From NCBI GenBank assembly GCA_052067355.1, contig JBQHQH010000002.1, positions 198,168 to 262,167 of the forward strand: a stretch of DNA of 64,000 bases, given 5' to 3'. This document shows, in pieces, positions 25,466 to 33,969 of this stretch. A model generated the notes under the pieces. The model did not search any database, was not told the DNA's origin, and worked only from the letters and a program-made list of their open reading frames with translations. Every line of letters starts with the position of its first letter. The stretch's first letter is position 1. A program made the translations under genes and the position numbers. The stretch comes from CABMKH01 sp040797625. Lineage in GTDB: Bacteria; Bacillota; Clostridia; Tissierellales; Tissierellaceae.

Positions 25466-25687
25466 CTAATCTACAATTATCATTCCAGCATCATGCTTTC
25501 TTAAGGATAATTCATATCCCCTAACAGTTACTTCAATAGGATCACCAAGAGGAGCAACCTTTCTAACGTATATATTAGTTCCTTTTGTAATACCCATATC
25601 CATAATCCTTCTTCTCACAGCCCCCTCACCTTCAATTTTCTTAACCATCACATTTTTACCTGGCAAAATATTCTCCAGAGTCTTCAT
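25466..25687 (-). CDS. feoA: FeoA domain protein (second copy)
   Basis: A 73-residue SH3-like FeoA domain: LENILPGKNVMVKKIEGEG, RRIMDMGITKGTNIYV and the C-terminal LRKHDAGMIIV. FeoA interacts with FeoB in the cytosol. Two ATG codons stand together; the second (25687) is better spaced from GGAGGG. It lies 13 bases after the first FeoA gene and 41 before feoB. Two FeoA genes in one operon is common in Clostridia. Confidence 0.88.
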   Translation of the reverse strand: MKTLENILPGKNVMVKKIEGEGAVRRRIMDMGITKGTNIYVRKVAPLGDPIEVTVRGYELSLRKHDAGMIIVD

Positions 25688-25700
25688 CATATCCCTCCAT

Positions 25701-25910
25701 CTATATTAAAATTCTATTGGCCATCTTACTATCTATGGCTACCCTTGTGTCCTTTACATTTACTATTAGATTTCCTCTAAATTCTGACACTACAACTACT
25801 TCTTCTCCAATTATAAAGCCTAGACTACCTAAAAACCTCTTAGTATCATCTCGTCCCTTTATCTCTTTAATTGAAACTCTTTCCCCCTTTTTTGCAAATG
25901 TAATCGGCAT
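25701..25910 (-). CDS. feoA: FeoA domain protein (first copy)
   Basis: A 69-residue FeoA domain: MPITFAKKGERVSIKEIKG, LGSLGFIIGEEVVVV and a C-terminal DTRVAIDSKMANRILI. It differs clearly from the second copy, so the two may have separate roles or form a heteromer with FeoB. AGGAGG lies ahead of the ATG. It is the first gene of the operon, about 70 bases downstream of a Fur box. Confidence 0.88.
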   Translation of the reverse strand: MPITFAKKGERVSIKEIKGRDDTKRFLGSLGFIIGEEVVVVSEFRGNLIVNVKDTRVAIDSKMANRILI

Positions 25911-25977
25911 TTTCTATCCTCCTTCTAGATTTAATTGATACAAGCTTTTATAATAATAACTGCACATATATTAATAA

Positions 25978-25992
25978 TGATAATCATTATCA
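25978..25992 (-). promoter_or_regulatory. Fur box of the feo operon
   Basis: TGATAATCATTATCA is a perfect 7-1-7 dyad. It lies inside a larger inverted repeat, TGCACATA (25961-25968) with TATGTGCA (25996-26003), so the site could sit in a cruciform or RNA hairpin loop. Confidence 0.9.
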
Positions 25993-26012
25993 ACGTATGT
26001 GCAAAAAAATAT

Positions 26013-26312
26013 TTATGTACTATTTTCACTAACAAGCTTCCACTGCATCAATATCTCTTCTAAAGAACTCTTACTACTTGTAGCACATCTCAACAATGGT
26101 ATCTTTTTTCTTTTAGCTTCCTTTGTAGCCATGATTGCCATCTTATGAGATACAGTATTCGTAAATAATACAATAGCACTAGGATCTCCTATGCTCTTAT
26201 TAAATCTAGACGCCATCTGTGTAAAGATCTTCATCTTATATCCGTGTCTGTCCCCTACCTCTCTATAGACATCATGCATTCTGTCATGTCCACCTATTAC
26301 AACTATACACAT
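26013..26312 (-). CDS. DUF2325 domain-containing protein
   Basis: The 99-residue protein opens with MCIVVIGGHDRMHDVYREVG and contains FTNTVSHKMAIMATKEA, the DUF2325 hallmark, a Rossmann-like small domain of unknown function. It is flanked by perfect Fur boxes: one upstream (26376-26390) as its own operator and one downstream at the start of feo. It therefore belongs to the iron regulon by position. The ribosome binding site is weak. Two cysteines (Cys2, Cys76), a His-Asp pair near the N-terminus and histidines give possible metal ligands, but this is inference. Confidence 0.8.
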   Translation of the reverse strand: MCIVVIGGHDRMHDVYREVGDRHGYKMKIFTQMASRFNKSIGDPSAIVLFTNTVSHKMAIMATKEAKRKKIPLLRCATSSKSSLEEILMQWKLVSENST

Positions 26313-26375
26313 TATGTACCGCTACTTAAACGGATTCCCTCCCTTACATTTAATTTAAAATATATCCGTTGATAT

Positions 26376-26390
26376 TGATAATCATTATCA
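26376..26390 (-). promoter_or_regulatory. Fur box of the DUF2325 gene
   Basis: TGATAATCATTATCA is identical to the feo operator and sits about 65 bases before the start codon on the minus strand. Confidence 0.9.
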
Positions 26391-26441
26391 ATTACCTTGC
26401 TAACATAATATCAAATCAATCCTTATATGTCAATAGTAAAT

Positions 26442-26475
26442 AAAAATCTCTTTAAATTTTTATCTAAAGAGATTT
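26442..26475 (-). terminator. Terminator of the met/tag operon
   Basis: AAATCTCTTTA with its complement forms an 11-pair stem; on the minus strand TTTATTT follows. Confidence 0.7.
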
Positions 26476-26612
26476 CTATATTCTAAAATGGCCAAAAAAA
26501 CAAAATTACAGGTGTTCCAACTGCAAAGATAAATATAAATAATGGATTATCATCTTGTGTTGAAAGCTCCACACAGAGAGTCTATAACTGCAATCATATA
26601 GTGTAATTCTCC

Positions 26613-27179
26613 TTATAGATTCACTGAATGTCTGTGACAATAGATTAAGTGGTCATTTACAACTCCTACAGCTTGTAAAAAAGAATATATAATAGTTGGA
26701 CCTACAAATTTAAATCCCCTCTTTTTTAAATCTCTACTTATCTCTTCTGAGAGTTCAGTCTTTGTAGGAACTTCCTCTGCCTCTTTCCAGAAATTTATAA
26801 TTGGTTTATTATCAACATATCTCCATAGATAATTTGAAAAACTGCCAAATTCGTCTTTAATTTCTATAAAAGATTGAGCATTTAATGGAAGTGATCTTAT
26901 TTTCAATCTATTTCTTATAATATTGGGATTTTCCATAAGCTCCTGGATCTTCTCTTCTGTATAATTTGAAATTATATAAGGATCAAAGTTGTCAAATACC
27001 TCTCTCATAGCATCTCGTTTTTGTAATATAGTTATCCAACTTAATCCAGCTTGCATGCCTTCTAAAATGAGCATCTCAAATAAAAATCTATCATCATAAC
27101 TAGGTACTCCCCATTGTTCATCATGGTATTTTCTTTCCAATTCACTTTTTACAGCCCAATCACAACAACTCTTATCCAT
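26613..27179 (-). CDS. tag: DNA-3-methyladenine glycosylase I
   Basis: The 188-residue enzyme excises 3-methyladenine from alkylated DNA. The Tag fold is clear: CCDW and YHDEQWGVP at the N-terminus, FLFEMLILEGMQAGLSWITI, GFKFVGPTIIYSFLQAVG and DHLIYCHRH at the end. The zinc ligands fit Cys, His (HDEQW), His and Cys (DHLIYC). It follows metH by 16 bases and has no promoter of its own that I can see, so it is co-transcribed with methionine synthesis genes under the SAM riboswitch. This gives an alkylation repair enzyme in a methyl-metabolism operon. Confidence 0.93.
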   Translation of the reverse strand: MDKSCCDWAVKSELERKYHDEQWGVPSYDDRFLFEMLILEGMQAGLSWITILQKRDAMREVFDNFDPYIISNYTEEKIQELMENPNIIRNRLKIRSLPLNAQSFIEIKDEFGSFSNYLWRYVDNKPIINFWKEAEEVPTKTELSEEISRDLKKRGFKFVGPTIIYSFLQAVGVVNDHLIYCHRHSVNL

Positions 27180-27195
27180 TAATATTCCCCCATAT

Positions 27196-29604
27196 TTAGC
27201 CTATATCTTTTTCTCTATCTTTATTGTCCAATACCCTTTTAGCTATAGTAATAGCTTCTCTTGCATCCTTCGCATAATAATCTGCATTTATCATCTTAGC
27301 ATAGTCATCATTCAATACTGCCCCACCTACCATAACTATACAATCTGGTTTTGCCTTTTTTAGCTCTTCTATAGTATCTTCCATATTCTTAACTGTAGTA
27401 GTCATCAATGCACTAAGTCCTACGAGCTTGATTTCATTTTTAATAGCTGTCTCTATGATCTCCTCTTTAGGTACATCTTTACCTAAATCTATGACACTAT
27501 AATTATAATTCTCTAAGAGAATCTTTACTATATTTTTACCTATATCATGAATATCTCCTTTTACTGTAGCTAGTATAATCTTTCCACTTGATATTTCACA
27601 GTCACAACCTTTTTTTAGCTTACTCTTTATAATTTCAAAAGAACTTTTTACGGTCTCTGCTGACTGTATCAATTGAGGAAGAAATATCTCTCCTCTTTCA
27701 TAATTTTCCCCCACTAAGTCCAATGCAGGTATTATATACTCATTGACAATTTCTAATGGCTCTTTTTTCTCTAATAAAGACAGAGTAGCAAACCTAGCTT
27801 GCTCTTTCATCCCTCTTATTATTACTTTAAATAGATCTTCTTCTAATCTATCTGTACTATCTTTAGTAATATCTGTTAATCTAGTAGGTTCACTTTCATA
27901 GAACTCAATATATCTCTTTCCATTTTTATCTTCATTCCACAGCACCTTAGAGGCCATTACTGTATCCATCATAGATCTATCTAATGGATTTATTATAGGC
28001 AAATCTAAACCTGCTGCTAAACTTGCTGCTAAAAAAGTTCTATTCAATAGCTCCCTACCAGGTAAGCCAAATGATACATTAGATACTCCTAATACCGTCT
28101 TTACCTTAAGCTTTTCCTTTACAAGTGTCAATGCCTTTAAAGTCTCCCTTACATCTTCTTGTTGAGCTGCTACAGTCAAGGTTAAGCAATCTATATAGAT
28201 ATCTTTTCTATCTATGCCATATTCCTCTGCTTTCTTTACTATCTTTTCGGCTATTTTAAATCTTTCTTCTCCACTTTTAGGAATACCATTTTCATCTAAA
28301 GTAAGACCTACTACGGCAGCCCCATATTTTTTGACAATAGGTAGTATAGTATCTAAAACCTTAGACTCTCCATTTACTGAATTGACTATTGCCTTTCCAT
28401 TATAGATTCTCAATCCCTTCTCGATAACTGATGGACTTGTAGAATCTATCTGTAAAGGTACATCTAATATAGATTGAATCTCTTTTATGACTTTTACCAT
28501 AGTAGCTTCCTCATCTATCTCAGGAAGTCCTACATTTACATCTAAGATATCTGCTCCAACTTCTACTTGAGAAATGGCTTCCCTCAAAACATAATCCAAG
28601 TCTCCATTCTTCAATGCTTCCTTAAATAGTTTCTTACCTGTGGGATTTATTCTTTCCCCTATTATCTTTACTCCATCAACAACTACAGCCTTAGTAGGGG
28701 TACATACTCCACTTATAGCCTTATAGTTCATATCAACTATTTCTATACCCTCCAAAGCTTTTGACAAAGCCTCAATATGCCTATCTGTTGTGCCACAACA
28801 TCCTCCTATAATCCTTACTCCATTTTGTGCAAATTTAAGTCCATAATGTGCGAACTCATCTGGTGAAATATTGAATATAGTATTTCCATCAACTACAACA
28901 GGCAGTCCTGCATTTGGCTGAACTATAATCGGTACTTTAGATATATGTAATATATCTTCTATTATAGGTTCTAACTCCTTTGGACCTAAAGAACAATTGA
29001 CCCCTAAAGCATCTATCCCTAATCCCTCTAGGACCATTACCATGGATATTGGATTACAACCTGTAAATGTCCTCTTATTTGCTTCAAAACTCATTGTACA
29101 AAATACTGGCAGATTTGAATTTTCTTTTGCTGCCAACACAGCAGCCTTCGTCTCGTATAAATCCGTCATAGTCTCTATTAAGATCAAATCTACCCCACTA
29201 TTTACACCTTGAACGACCTGCCTTTTAAATATATTATAAGCTTTATCAAAGCTCAAACTCCCCAAAGGTTCCAATAATTCTCCAATGGGACCTATGTCCA
29301 AAGCTATAAATTTATCTCTATCCTGAATAGCTATCTTGGCATTTTTTACCGCTGAGTCGATTACATGCTCTACTGTATATTTATTGCCTTTTAATTTAAT
29401 CTCATTTGCTCCAAAGGTATTAGTCGTTATTATATCCGAACCAGAATCTATATAACTCCTGTGGATGTCAATTATAGCTTCAGGAGAAGTGATATTTAAA
29501 ACTTCTGGCAATTCTCCTAGTTTTAATCCACTGCTTTGAAGCATAGTACCCATTGCCCCATCGAATATTAAAATTCTGTTCTTTAATTCCCCTCTAATAT
29601 CCAC
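27196..29604 (-). CDS. metH: Cobalamin-dependent methionine synthase, lacking the reactivation domain
   Basis: About 800 residues cover the Hcy-binding domain (DGAMGTMLQ, zinc ligands in NCSLGP and GGCCGTT), the pterin-binding domain (GERINPTGKKLF), the B12-binding cap and the Rossmann domain with GDIHDIGKNIV, whose His ligands cobalamin. It ends after that domain, so the C-terminal SAM-dependent activation domain is absent and is supplied by the separate gene at 29594-30271. I chose the GTG at 29604: GGAGG is nine bases upstream, while the in-frame ATG is too close to it. The gene overlaps the reactivase gene by 11 bases and lies in the SAM-riboswitch operon. Confidence 0.95.
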   Translation of the reverse strand: MDIRGELKNRILIFDGAMGTMLQSSGLKLGELPEVLNITSPEAIIDIHRSYIDSGSDIITTNTFGANEIKLKGNKYTVEHVIDSAVKNAKIAIQDRDKFIALDIGPIGELLEPLGSLSFDKAYNIFKRQVVQGVNSGVDLILIETMTDLYETKAAVLAAKENSNLPVFCTMSFEANKRTFTGCNPISMVMVLEGLGIDALGVNCSLGPKELEPIIEDILHISKVPIIVQPNAGLPVVVDGNTIFNISPDEFAHYGLKFAQNGVRIIGGCCGTTDRHIEALSKALEGIEIVDMNYKAISGVCTPTKAVVVDGVKIIGERINPTGKKLFKEALKNGDLDYVLREAISQVEVGADILDVNVGLPEIDEEATMVKVIKEIQSILDVPLQIDSTSPSVIEKGLRIYNGKAIVNSVNGESKVLDTILPIVKKYGAAVVGLTLDENGIPKSGEERFKIAEKIVKKAEEYGIDRKDIYIDCLTLTVAAQQEDVRETLKALTLVKEKLKVKTVLGVSNVSFGLPGRELLNRTFLAASLAAGLDLPIINPLDRSMMDTVMASKVLWNEDKNGKRYIEFYESEPTRLTDITKDSTDRLEEDLFKVIIRGMKEQARFATLSLLEKKEPLEIVNEYIIPALDLVGENYERGEIFLPQLIQSAETVKSSFEIIKSKLKKGCDCEISSGKIILATVKGDIHDIGKNIVKILLENYNYSVIDLGKDVPKEEIIETAIKNEIKLVGLSALMTTTVKNMEDTIEELKKAKPDCIVMVGGAVLNDDYAKMINADYYAKDAREAITIAKRVLDNKDREKDIG

Positions 29605-30271
29605 ATCCTTCATCCTCCTTTCTAAATACACAATTTAAGTAATTTTTACAATCTAAACATCTTGACTTCTTCTCTCTATATCGTCTATTTATGATTCCCA
29701 TTATTGATGTCACAGACTTTCTAGGCATTAAGATATCATGATCTGATACTGTTAAACCTATGGACTTCTCCGCTTCTAGTACAGATAAAAATTTCTTCTG
29801 TATATCTATAGATAAATCTCCATATCCTGGACTATACCTTGATGTCAACACCTTATGCTTTATTCTCAAATCGTCTTCTATTTCTTCGCATATATTATCG
29901 CAGATTTCTTCTATAGCAGTCGTAGCACAAGCATCGAGGATCAATGCCTTAGTCATATCTATCCTCTCATAGTACCTGATCCTTGTATCTATTTCATTTC
30001 CCAAGGTAACTGCCATCAATACACATCTCTCAGCTTTCTTCAAATGTTCTTTTATATCTTCTCCATCTAAGACTAAGTTACAGCCACTTAAATTTATTAA
30101 TCCATTCATTCTTAAAACATCAAAACTCCTATAGATTCTCCTAGGTTTTATAATCTTCCTTGTCTCCATCATAGACTCTTCTATTAGTTTATCTAATTGA
30201 ACATCTAATATTTGATCCCTATATCCTAGATACCTTAAAACTTCATCCTTATTCTGAGGACTTTGTCTCAT
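29594..30271 (-). CDS. Stand-alone methionine synthase reactivation (AdoMet-binding) domain protein
   Basis: The 225-residue protein matches the MetH activation domain as a separate polypeptide: the segment RSFDVLRMNGLINLSG, then ATTAIEEICDNICEEIE, RYSPGYGDLSID (the SAM-binding RYSPGYG signature) and SDHDILMPRKSVTSIMGI. The C-terminus has five cysteines (CLDCKNYLNC, later CGY), as in split MetH systems of Thermotoga and Clostridia. It reductively methylates inactive Cob(II)alamin using SAM. It lies between metF and metH, overlapping metH. I start at the ATG at 30271. Confidence 0.9.
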   Translation of the reverse strand: MRQSPQNKDEVLRYLGYRDQILDVQLDKLIEESMMETRKIIKPRRIYRSFDVLRMNGLINLSGCNLVLDGEDIKEHLKKAERCVLMAVTLGNEIDTRIRYYERIDMTKALILDACATTAIEEICDNICEEIEDDLRIKHKVLTSRYSPGYGDLSIDIQKKFLSVLEAEKSIGLTVSDHDILMPRKSVTSIMGIINRRYREKKSRCLDCKNYLNCVFRKEDEGCGY

Positions 30272-30313
30272 CTATATACACAACCTTTCTCCTTCCTTTG
30301 GCTGCATTACAAC

Positions 30314-31201
30314 TTAAATTATCTGCCTTTCATTGATAGAACTCAAGATTGAATCGATAGATCCAGTTATATTTTCTGCTATATATGGATTATTCATGGT
30401 ATAAAGGTGTATACCTCTAACTCCTGTAGATATTAGATCTACTATCTGATCTACTGCATATGCTATTCCTGCATCTCTCAATGCTTCTCTATTGTGTTCA
30501 TATCTATTCATTATCTTTATAAATTTACTAGGTAGAGTCGCTCCACAAAGGGAGACTATTCTTTGAATCTGTCTTTTATTGATTACAGGCATTATCCCTG
30601 CTTGAATTGGCAAATTTATACCTTTTTTCTCCGCTTTATCTAAAAAATTATAAAAATGATTGTTATCGAAAAAAAGTTGAGAAATAAAATAATCAGCTCC
30701 AGCATCTTGCTTTAATTTCAACACTTCTATATCTCTATCTATAGAATTATTCTCAATATGTCCTTCAGGATAGCAGGCTGCAGCTATACCAAATTTCCCA
30801 GTTTGTCTTATATATCTTATGAGTTCTTGAGAATTTTTAAATTCTCCAGCTCCACTATTTTCATCTGAGATATCTCCTCTCAAAGCCAATATATTGTCAA
30901 TCCCATTTGCCTGTAAATCCCTTAAAATTTCAGCAGTTTCAACTCTAGTTGAGCCTATACAAGTCAGATGAGCTAAAGCCTCTATATTATATCTATTTTT
31001 AACCAATGATGATAATTGACAAGTTCTATTATCACTTGTACTTCCGCCTGCTCCATAGGTAACACTTATATAATCTGGATTTAAAACCTCTAACTTCTCT
31101 ATTGTATCATATATAGTCTCTATTGAAGAAGTAGGTCTTGGTGGAAATATCTCAAAAGAAAACACTACTTCTCTCTCTTTAAATAACTCTCTTATATACA
31201 T
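30314..31201 (-). CDS. metF: Methylenetetrahydrofolate reductase
   Basis: The 295-residue MetF has a TIM-barrel with the N-terminal FSFEIFPPRPTSS, the FAD-contact region (TYGAGGST, LAHLTCIG, ALRGD) and the QLFFDNNHFYNF segment near the middle. It reduces 5,10-methylene-THF to 5-methyl-THF for MetH. It is the first gene after the SAM-I riboswitch; AGGAGG lies upstream of the ATG. It is followed by the reactivase, metH and tag. All enzymes needed to make methyl-THF and transfer it are in one operon. Confidence 0.95.
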   Translation of the reverse strand: MYIRELFKEREVVFSFEIFPPRPTSSIETIYDTIEKLEVLNPDYISVTYGAGGSTSDNRTCQLSSLVKNRYNIEALAHLTCIGSTRVETAEILRDLQANGIDNILALRGDISDENSGAGEFKNSQELIRYIRQTGKFGIAAACYPEGHIENNSIDRDIEVLKLKQDAGADYFISQLFFDNNHFYNFLDKAEKKGINLPIQAGIMPVINKRQIQRIVSLCGATLPSKFIKIMNRYEHNREALRDAGIAYAVDQIVDLISTGVRGIHLYTMNNPYIAENITGSIDSILSSINERQII

Positions 31202-31271
31202 AATCTGATCCTCCTCTTTTTAAATATCTCTTGTTATCTCTATATAAAACACATAGTTTTTTAAGTAATAT

Positions 31272-31318
31272 AAAACCCCCTTTCTCCAATTTTATATAAA
31301 AATCAGATGAAAGGGGGT
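31272..31318 (-). terminator. SAM riboswitch terminator
   Basis: ACCCCCTTTC and GAAAGGGGGT pair, followed on the minus strand by TTTTATA. It lies between the aptamer and metF. Confidence 0.85.
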
Positions 31319-31336
31319 AATAGTATACCATAATAT

Positions 31337-31459
31337 CCCTCTCATCTTTCTCTAAGCATTGTCTTGCTTAAAGCAGGAATTGGCACCTTTTCAGACAAAT
31401 GGGTCTGAAGGTTGCCGAGGTTTCATAGGGCCTTTCCCTCCACCTCTCTTGATAAGAGT
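31337..31459 (-). promoter_or_regulatory. SAM-I (S-box) riboswitch of metF-metH
   Basis: On the minus strand the P1 strand CTCTTATCAAGAGAGG, GAGGGA, CCTATGAAACCTCGGCAACC, the GGTGCCAATTCCTGC segment and the closing GATGAGAG all match the S-box consensus. High SAM should favour the terminator and turn the operon off. Confidence 0.95.
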
Positions 31460-31491
31460 TTCTCTATTAAATTTTTAAGTTAATTGTTTCT

Positions 31492-31520
31492 ATTTTAGTA
31501 GTTACCGAGGATTTTGTCAA
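31492..31520 (-). promoter_or_regulatory. Promoter of the metF operon
   Basis: On the minus strand TTGACA, a 17-base spacer and TAAAAT give a near-consensus sigma-A promoter about 35 bases ahead of the aptamer. Confidence 0.8.
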
Positions 31521-31533
31521 TAGTTTTTTGTCT

Positions 31534-32691
31534 TTAATATAAAAGATCTATCTTTTTCTCTCTTCTCCACCTTATTATCATAGATATAGTACTTATAATC
31601 ATCAATATCATATAAGATAGAGTTAAAAAGTATTTTGGATATCTAATACTTGTCATATAGTGTATCAGATACTTTAACAATACTGTAAAAGCAAATAATG
31701 CTATGGGCAGTTGAATACCAATTACAGTTATGTAATTTTGACCTATACTGGAAACCAACATAGATACCAATGTAAAAACAAGGGCCAATATATAAATTCC
31801 CATCACCGTAAGAGAGATATATTGGATAAATGTCAAATCATACCAAGAGATAATAGAATTATATATAGAGTTTATATTGGAATTAAAGAACATAGATGTA
31901 TTGTTTGTCGAATATAAGCTAAAGAAACATATAAGCTGTAAAGTTACCATTATGAAAGATGCTAAAATTCCTGCAGCTATCTTCTTTTTAAATATATTTC
32001 TTCCTATTCTAGATGTATATTGAAGATAATTTATTCTATCTTTATTATCTCTTAAATATATTGGTGTTATCATAAACATCACACTCAACAATATAGTTGC
32101 AGCTACATACTGTATAAATCTATTGTAATTAAAAAACACTACATCAGAAAAGACAGAAGTCTCTAAACCATCTTCTAATATCTCTTTAATTCTCATTTCT
32201 TGATTTTTATTTGATGCCTCTACCATCATATATTCTCTTCTGTTTTTATAAACCCGTATATACTCTTCTCTCCAAGGTAATTCCCAAAAGACATCTATTT
32301 TCTTTTCAAAAAATACCTCACGATGTAATCTCTCAATCTCTTCGTTATTTATATCTACTTTAGCCAATCTAGCATAGTTAGCAAATTCATCATAACTATC
32401 TATACCTGCTCTTTTAAAATCTTCTCTTGATTTAATATACTCATCTGCTTCTCTTTTTACTTCTTCATATCTCAATTTAAAGTCTTCAAATTCCTCTTCA
32501 TCCATAAATTCACCATAACTATCTTCCATCTCTACAAACATATTGTATATATCTAAAGCTGGTCTCCCATTTGGAAAATTTGTTATTTGAAACTCAATAA
32601 ATAAAAAATACATGATTATATTTATAAATATCAATAATATAACAGATTTTATATTAAATATCTTCTTTAGTTCATTTGAAATAATATCCAT
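31534..32691 (-). CDS. ABC-2 family exporter permease with long extracytoplasmic loop (copy 2)
   Basis: The 385-residue protein has one TM helix at the N-terminus (15-32), about 150 residues rich in Glu/Lys/Arg/Tyr and probably outside the membrane, then five TM helices. This is the layout of lantibiotic/bacitracin-type ABC-2 permeases. A short motif shared with the upstream gene, QYTSRIGRN (YTTRRGRN there), together with a similar later WYDLTFIQY (WWNMSFVQY there), marks the two as paralogs. It is the last gene of an operon led by an ECF sigma factor. The substrate is unknown; resistance to antimicrobial peptides is a guess from family. Confidence 0.75.
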   Translation of the reverse strand: MDIISNELKKIFNIKSVILLIFINIIMYFLFIEFQITNFPNGRPALDIYNMFVEMEDSYGEFMDEEEFEDFKLRYEEVKREADEYIKSREDFKRAGIDSYDEFANYARLAKVDINNEEIERLHREVFFEKKIDVFWELPWREEYIRVYKNRREYMMVEASNKNQEMRIKEILEDGLETSVFSDVVFFNYNRFIQYVAATILLSVMFMITPIYLRDNKDRINYLQYTSRIGRNIFKKKIAAGILASFIMVTLQLICFFSLYSTNNTSMFFNSNINSIYNSIISWYDLTFIQYISLTVMGIYILALVFTLVSMLVSSIGQNYITVIGIQLPIALFAFTVLLKYLIHYMTSIRYPKYFLTLSYMILMIISTISMIIRWRREKKIDLLY

Positions 32692-32704
32692 TTAATTTCC
32701 CCCA

Positions 32705-33964
32705 TTATATATCTTGTCTTTTAAATCTCTTAATTGATAAAATACTAAGAACTAATAATAATACTGACCATATGCCTACTGTAGCCAATTCATAATATTT
32801 AAAGGTAGTAAAAGCACCACTTTCCATAAACCACATAAAAGGATTTGTAATTAAAATAAAAGGAGTAAAACTGCCTATAAAGACAATATTAGAATCCCTT
32901 GAAAGCATTCCTGGTACAAGTAAAAACAACCCAAATATTATTGCAAATGCAAAGAATACAATATAGGTATTCTTTATATACCTTGCTATTATAAAGGTAA
33001 CACCAGTAAAGAGCCACATACTGGCATATACAAGCCCTATGCTAGCAAATAAGTATTGCACAAAGGACATATTCCACCAAGACATATATAAGAAACTATA
33101 CTCAGTATTAAAATAACTGCTTATAGGAATATTCCAAAGTCCTGAATAGTCAAAAGTAATGAAATACAAACCTAAACTAATACCCAAGATAATCGTAGTT
33201 GCCAATATAGTTGAAACTATAGATACAAAGAATTTATCCAGAATAAAATTTCTTCCCCTTCTTGTCGTGTAGGTTACAGTCTCTGTATTATTATCAAATT
33301 CATAGTTTATTAAATATGCTGTAATAAGCACTACTAATATGATTACTTCAAATATAATAGTCCTAAATAGATCTTTAAATAATAGAGAGTGCATCCTATA
33401 TACTTTCCCCATAAAAAATAGGTTCTTATGTTCTCCATTACCCATTAACTGATAAAATCTCTTACTAAAATTTTTATACTCATTTCTTACTGTATCTGCA
33501 GCCTTTCCACTAAGTCTATACTGATTTATTTCACTTTCAGCAATCTTCATAAAATCAATTTCTGAATAGACATCATCGATTTCCCTAGTCCTATAATAAT
33601 AGGCTTCTACTATTCCTAACTCTCTAATAAATTCAACTTCTTCTTGTATGTAGATCTCCTCAATACCATATGAATAATCATCATAAAACTCTGATACGCT
33701 ATTATAATTCTTTGATGCCTTTTCTCTTGTAATTTTATTTAATCTCTTTAATCCTTCATCATAGTATTCCTTAAATCCAGCTAACATCTCATCATCTATC
33801 TTATAACCAAATCTATCTACAATCTTATTTAATACCTTTAGCTCATCTTTCATATATGAATTTTGAAACACTATAGTAGAATTAAAAACTATAAATAATA
33901 CTAAAAGTCCTATTATAATTGGAGAAGACATGATCTTTTTAAATTCATTTATCCTTATTTCCAT
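32705..33964 (-). CDS. ABC-2 family exporter permease with long extracytoplasmic loop (copy 1)
   Basis: The 419-residue paralog of the next gene has a TM helix near residues 15-32, a charged loop of about 170 residues and five or six TM helices toward the C-terminus. The motif TYTTRRGRNFILDKFF sits just after a TM helix. It starts five bases before the end of the ATPase gene region and ends 13 bases before copy 2, so ATPase and both permeases are co-transcribed. The two permeases may form a heterodimer with two copies of the ATPase. Substrate unknown. Confidence 0.75.
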   Translation of the reverse strand: MEIRINEFKKIMSSPIIIGLLVLFIVFNSTIVFQNSYMKDELKVLNKIVDRFGYKIDDEMLAGFKEYYDEGLKRLNKITREKASKNYNSVSEFYDDYSYGIEEIYIQEEVEFIRELGIVEAYYYRTREIDDVYSEIDFMKIAESEINQYRLSGKAADTVRNEYKNFSKRFYQLMGNGEHKNLFFMGKVYRMHSLLFKDLFRTIIFEVIILVVLITAYLINYEFDNNTETVTYTTRRGRNFILDKFFVSIVSTILATTIILGISLGLYFITFDYSGLWNIPISSYFNTEYSFLYMSWWNMSFVQYLFASIGLVYASMWLFTGVTFIIARYIKNTYIVFFAFAIIFGLFLLVPGMLSRDSNIVFIGSFTPFILITNPFMWFMESGAFTTFKYYELATVGIWSVLLLVLSILSIKRFKRQDI

Positions 33965-33969
33965 TGTAC

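Noticed and set aside
26476..26612. Minus-strand frame of about 29 residues (ELSTQDDNPLFIFIF...)
   Set aside because: It could start at GTG but has no ribosome binding site and lies in the 3' region of tag. Possible remnant, not supported as a gene.
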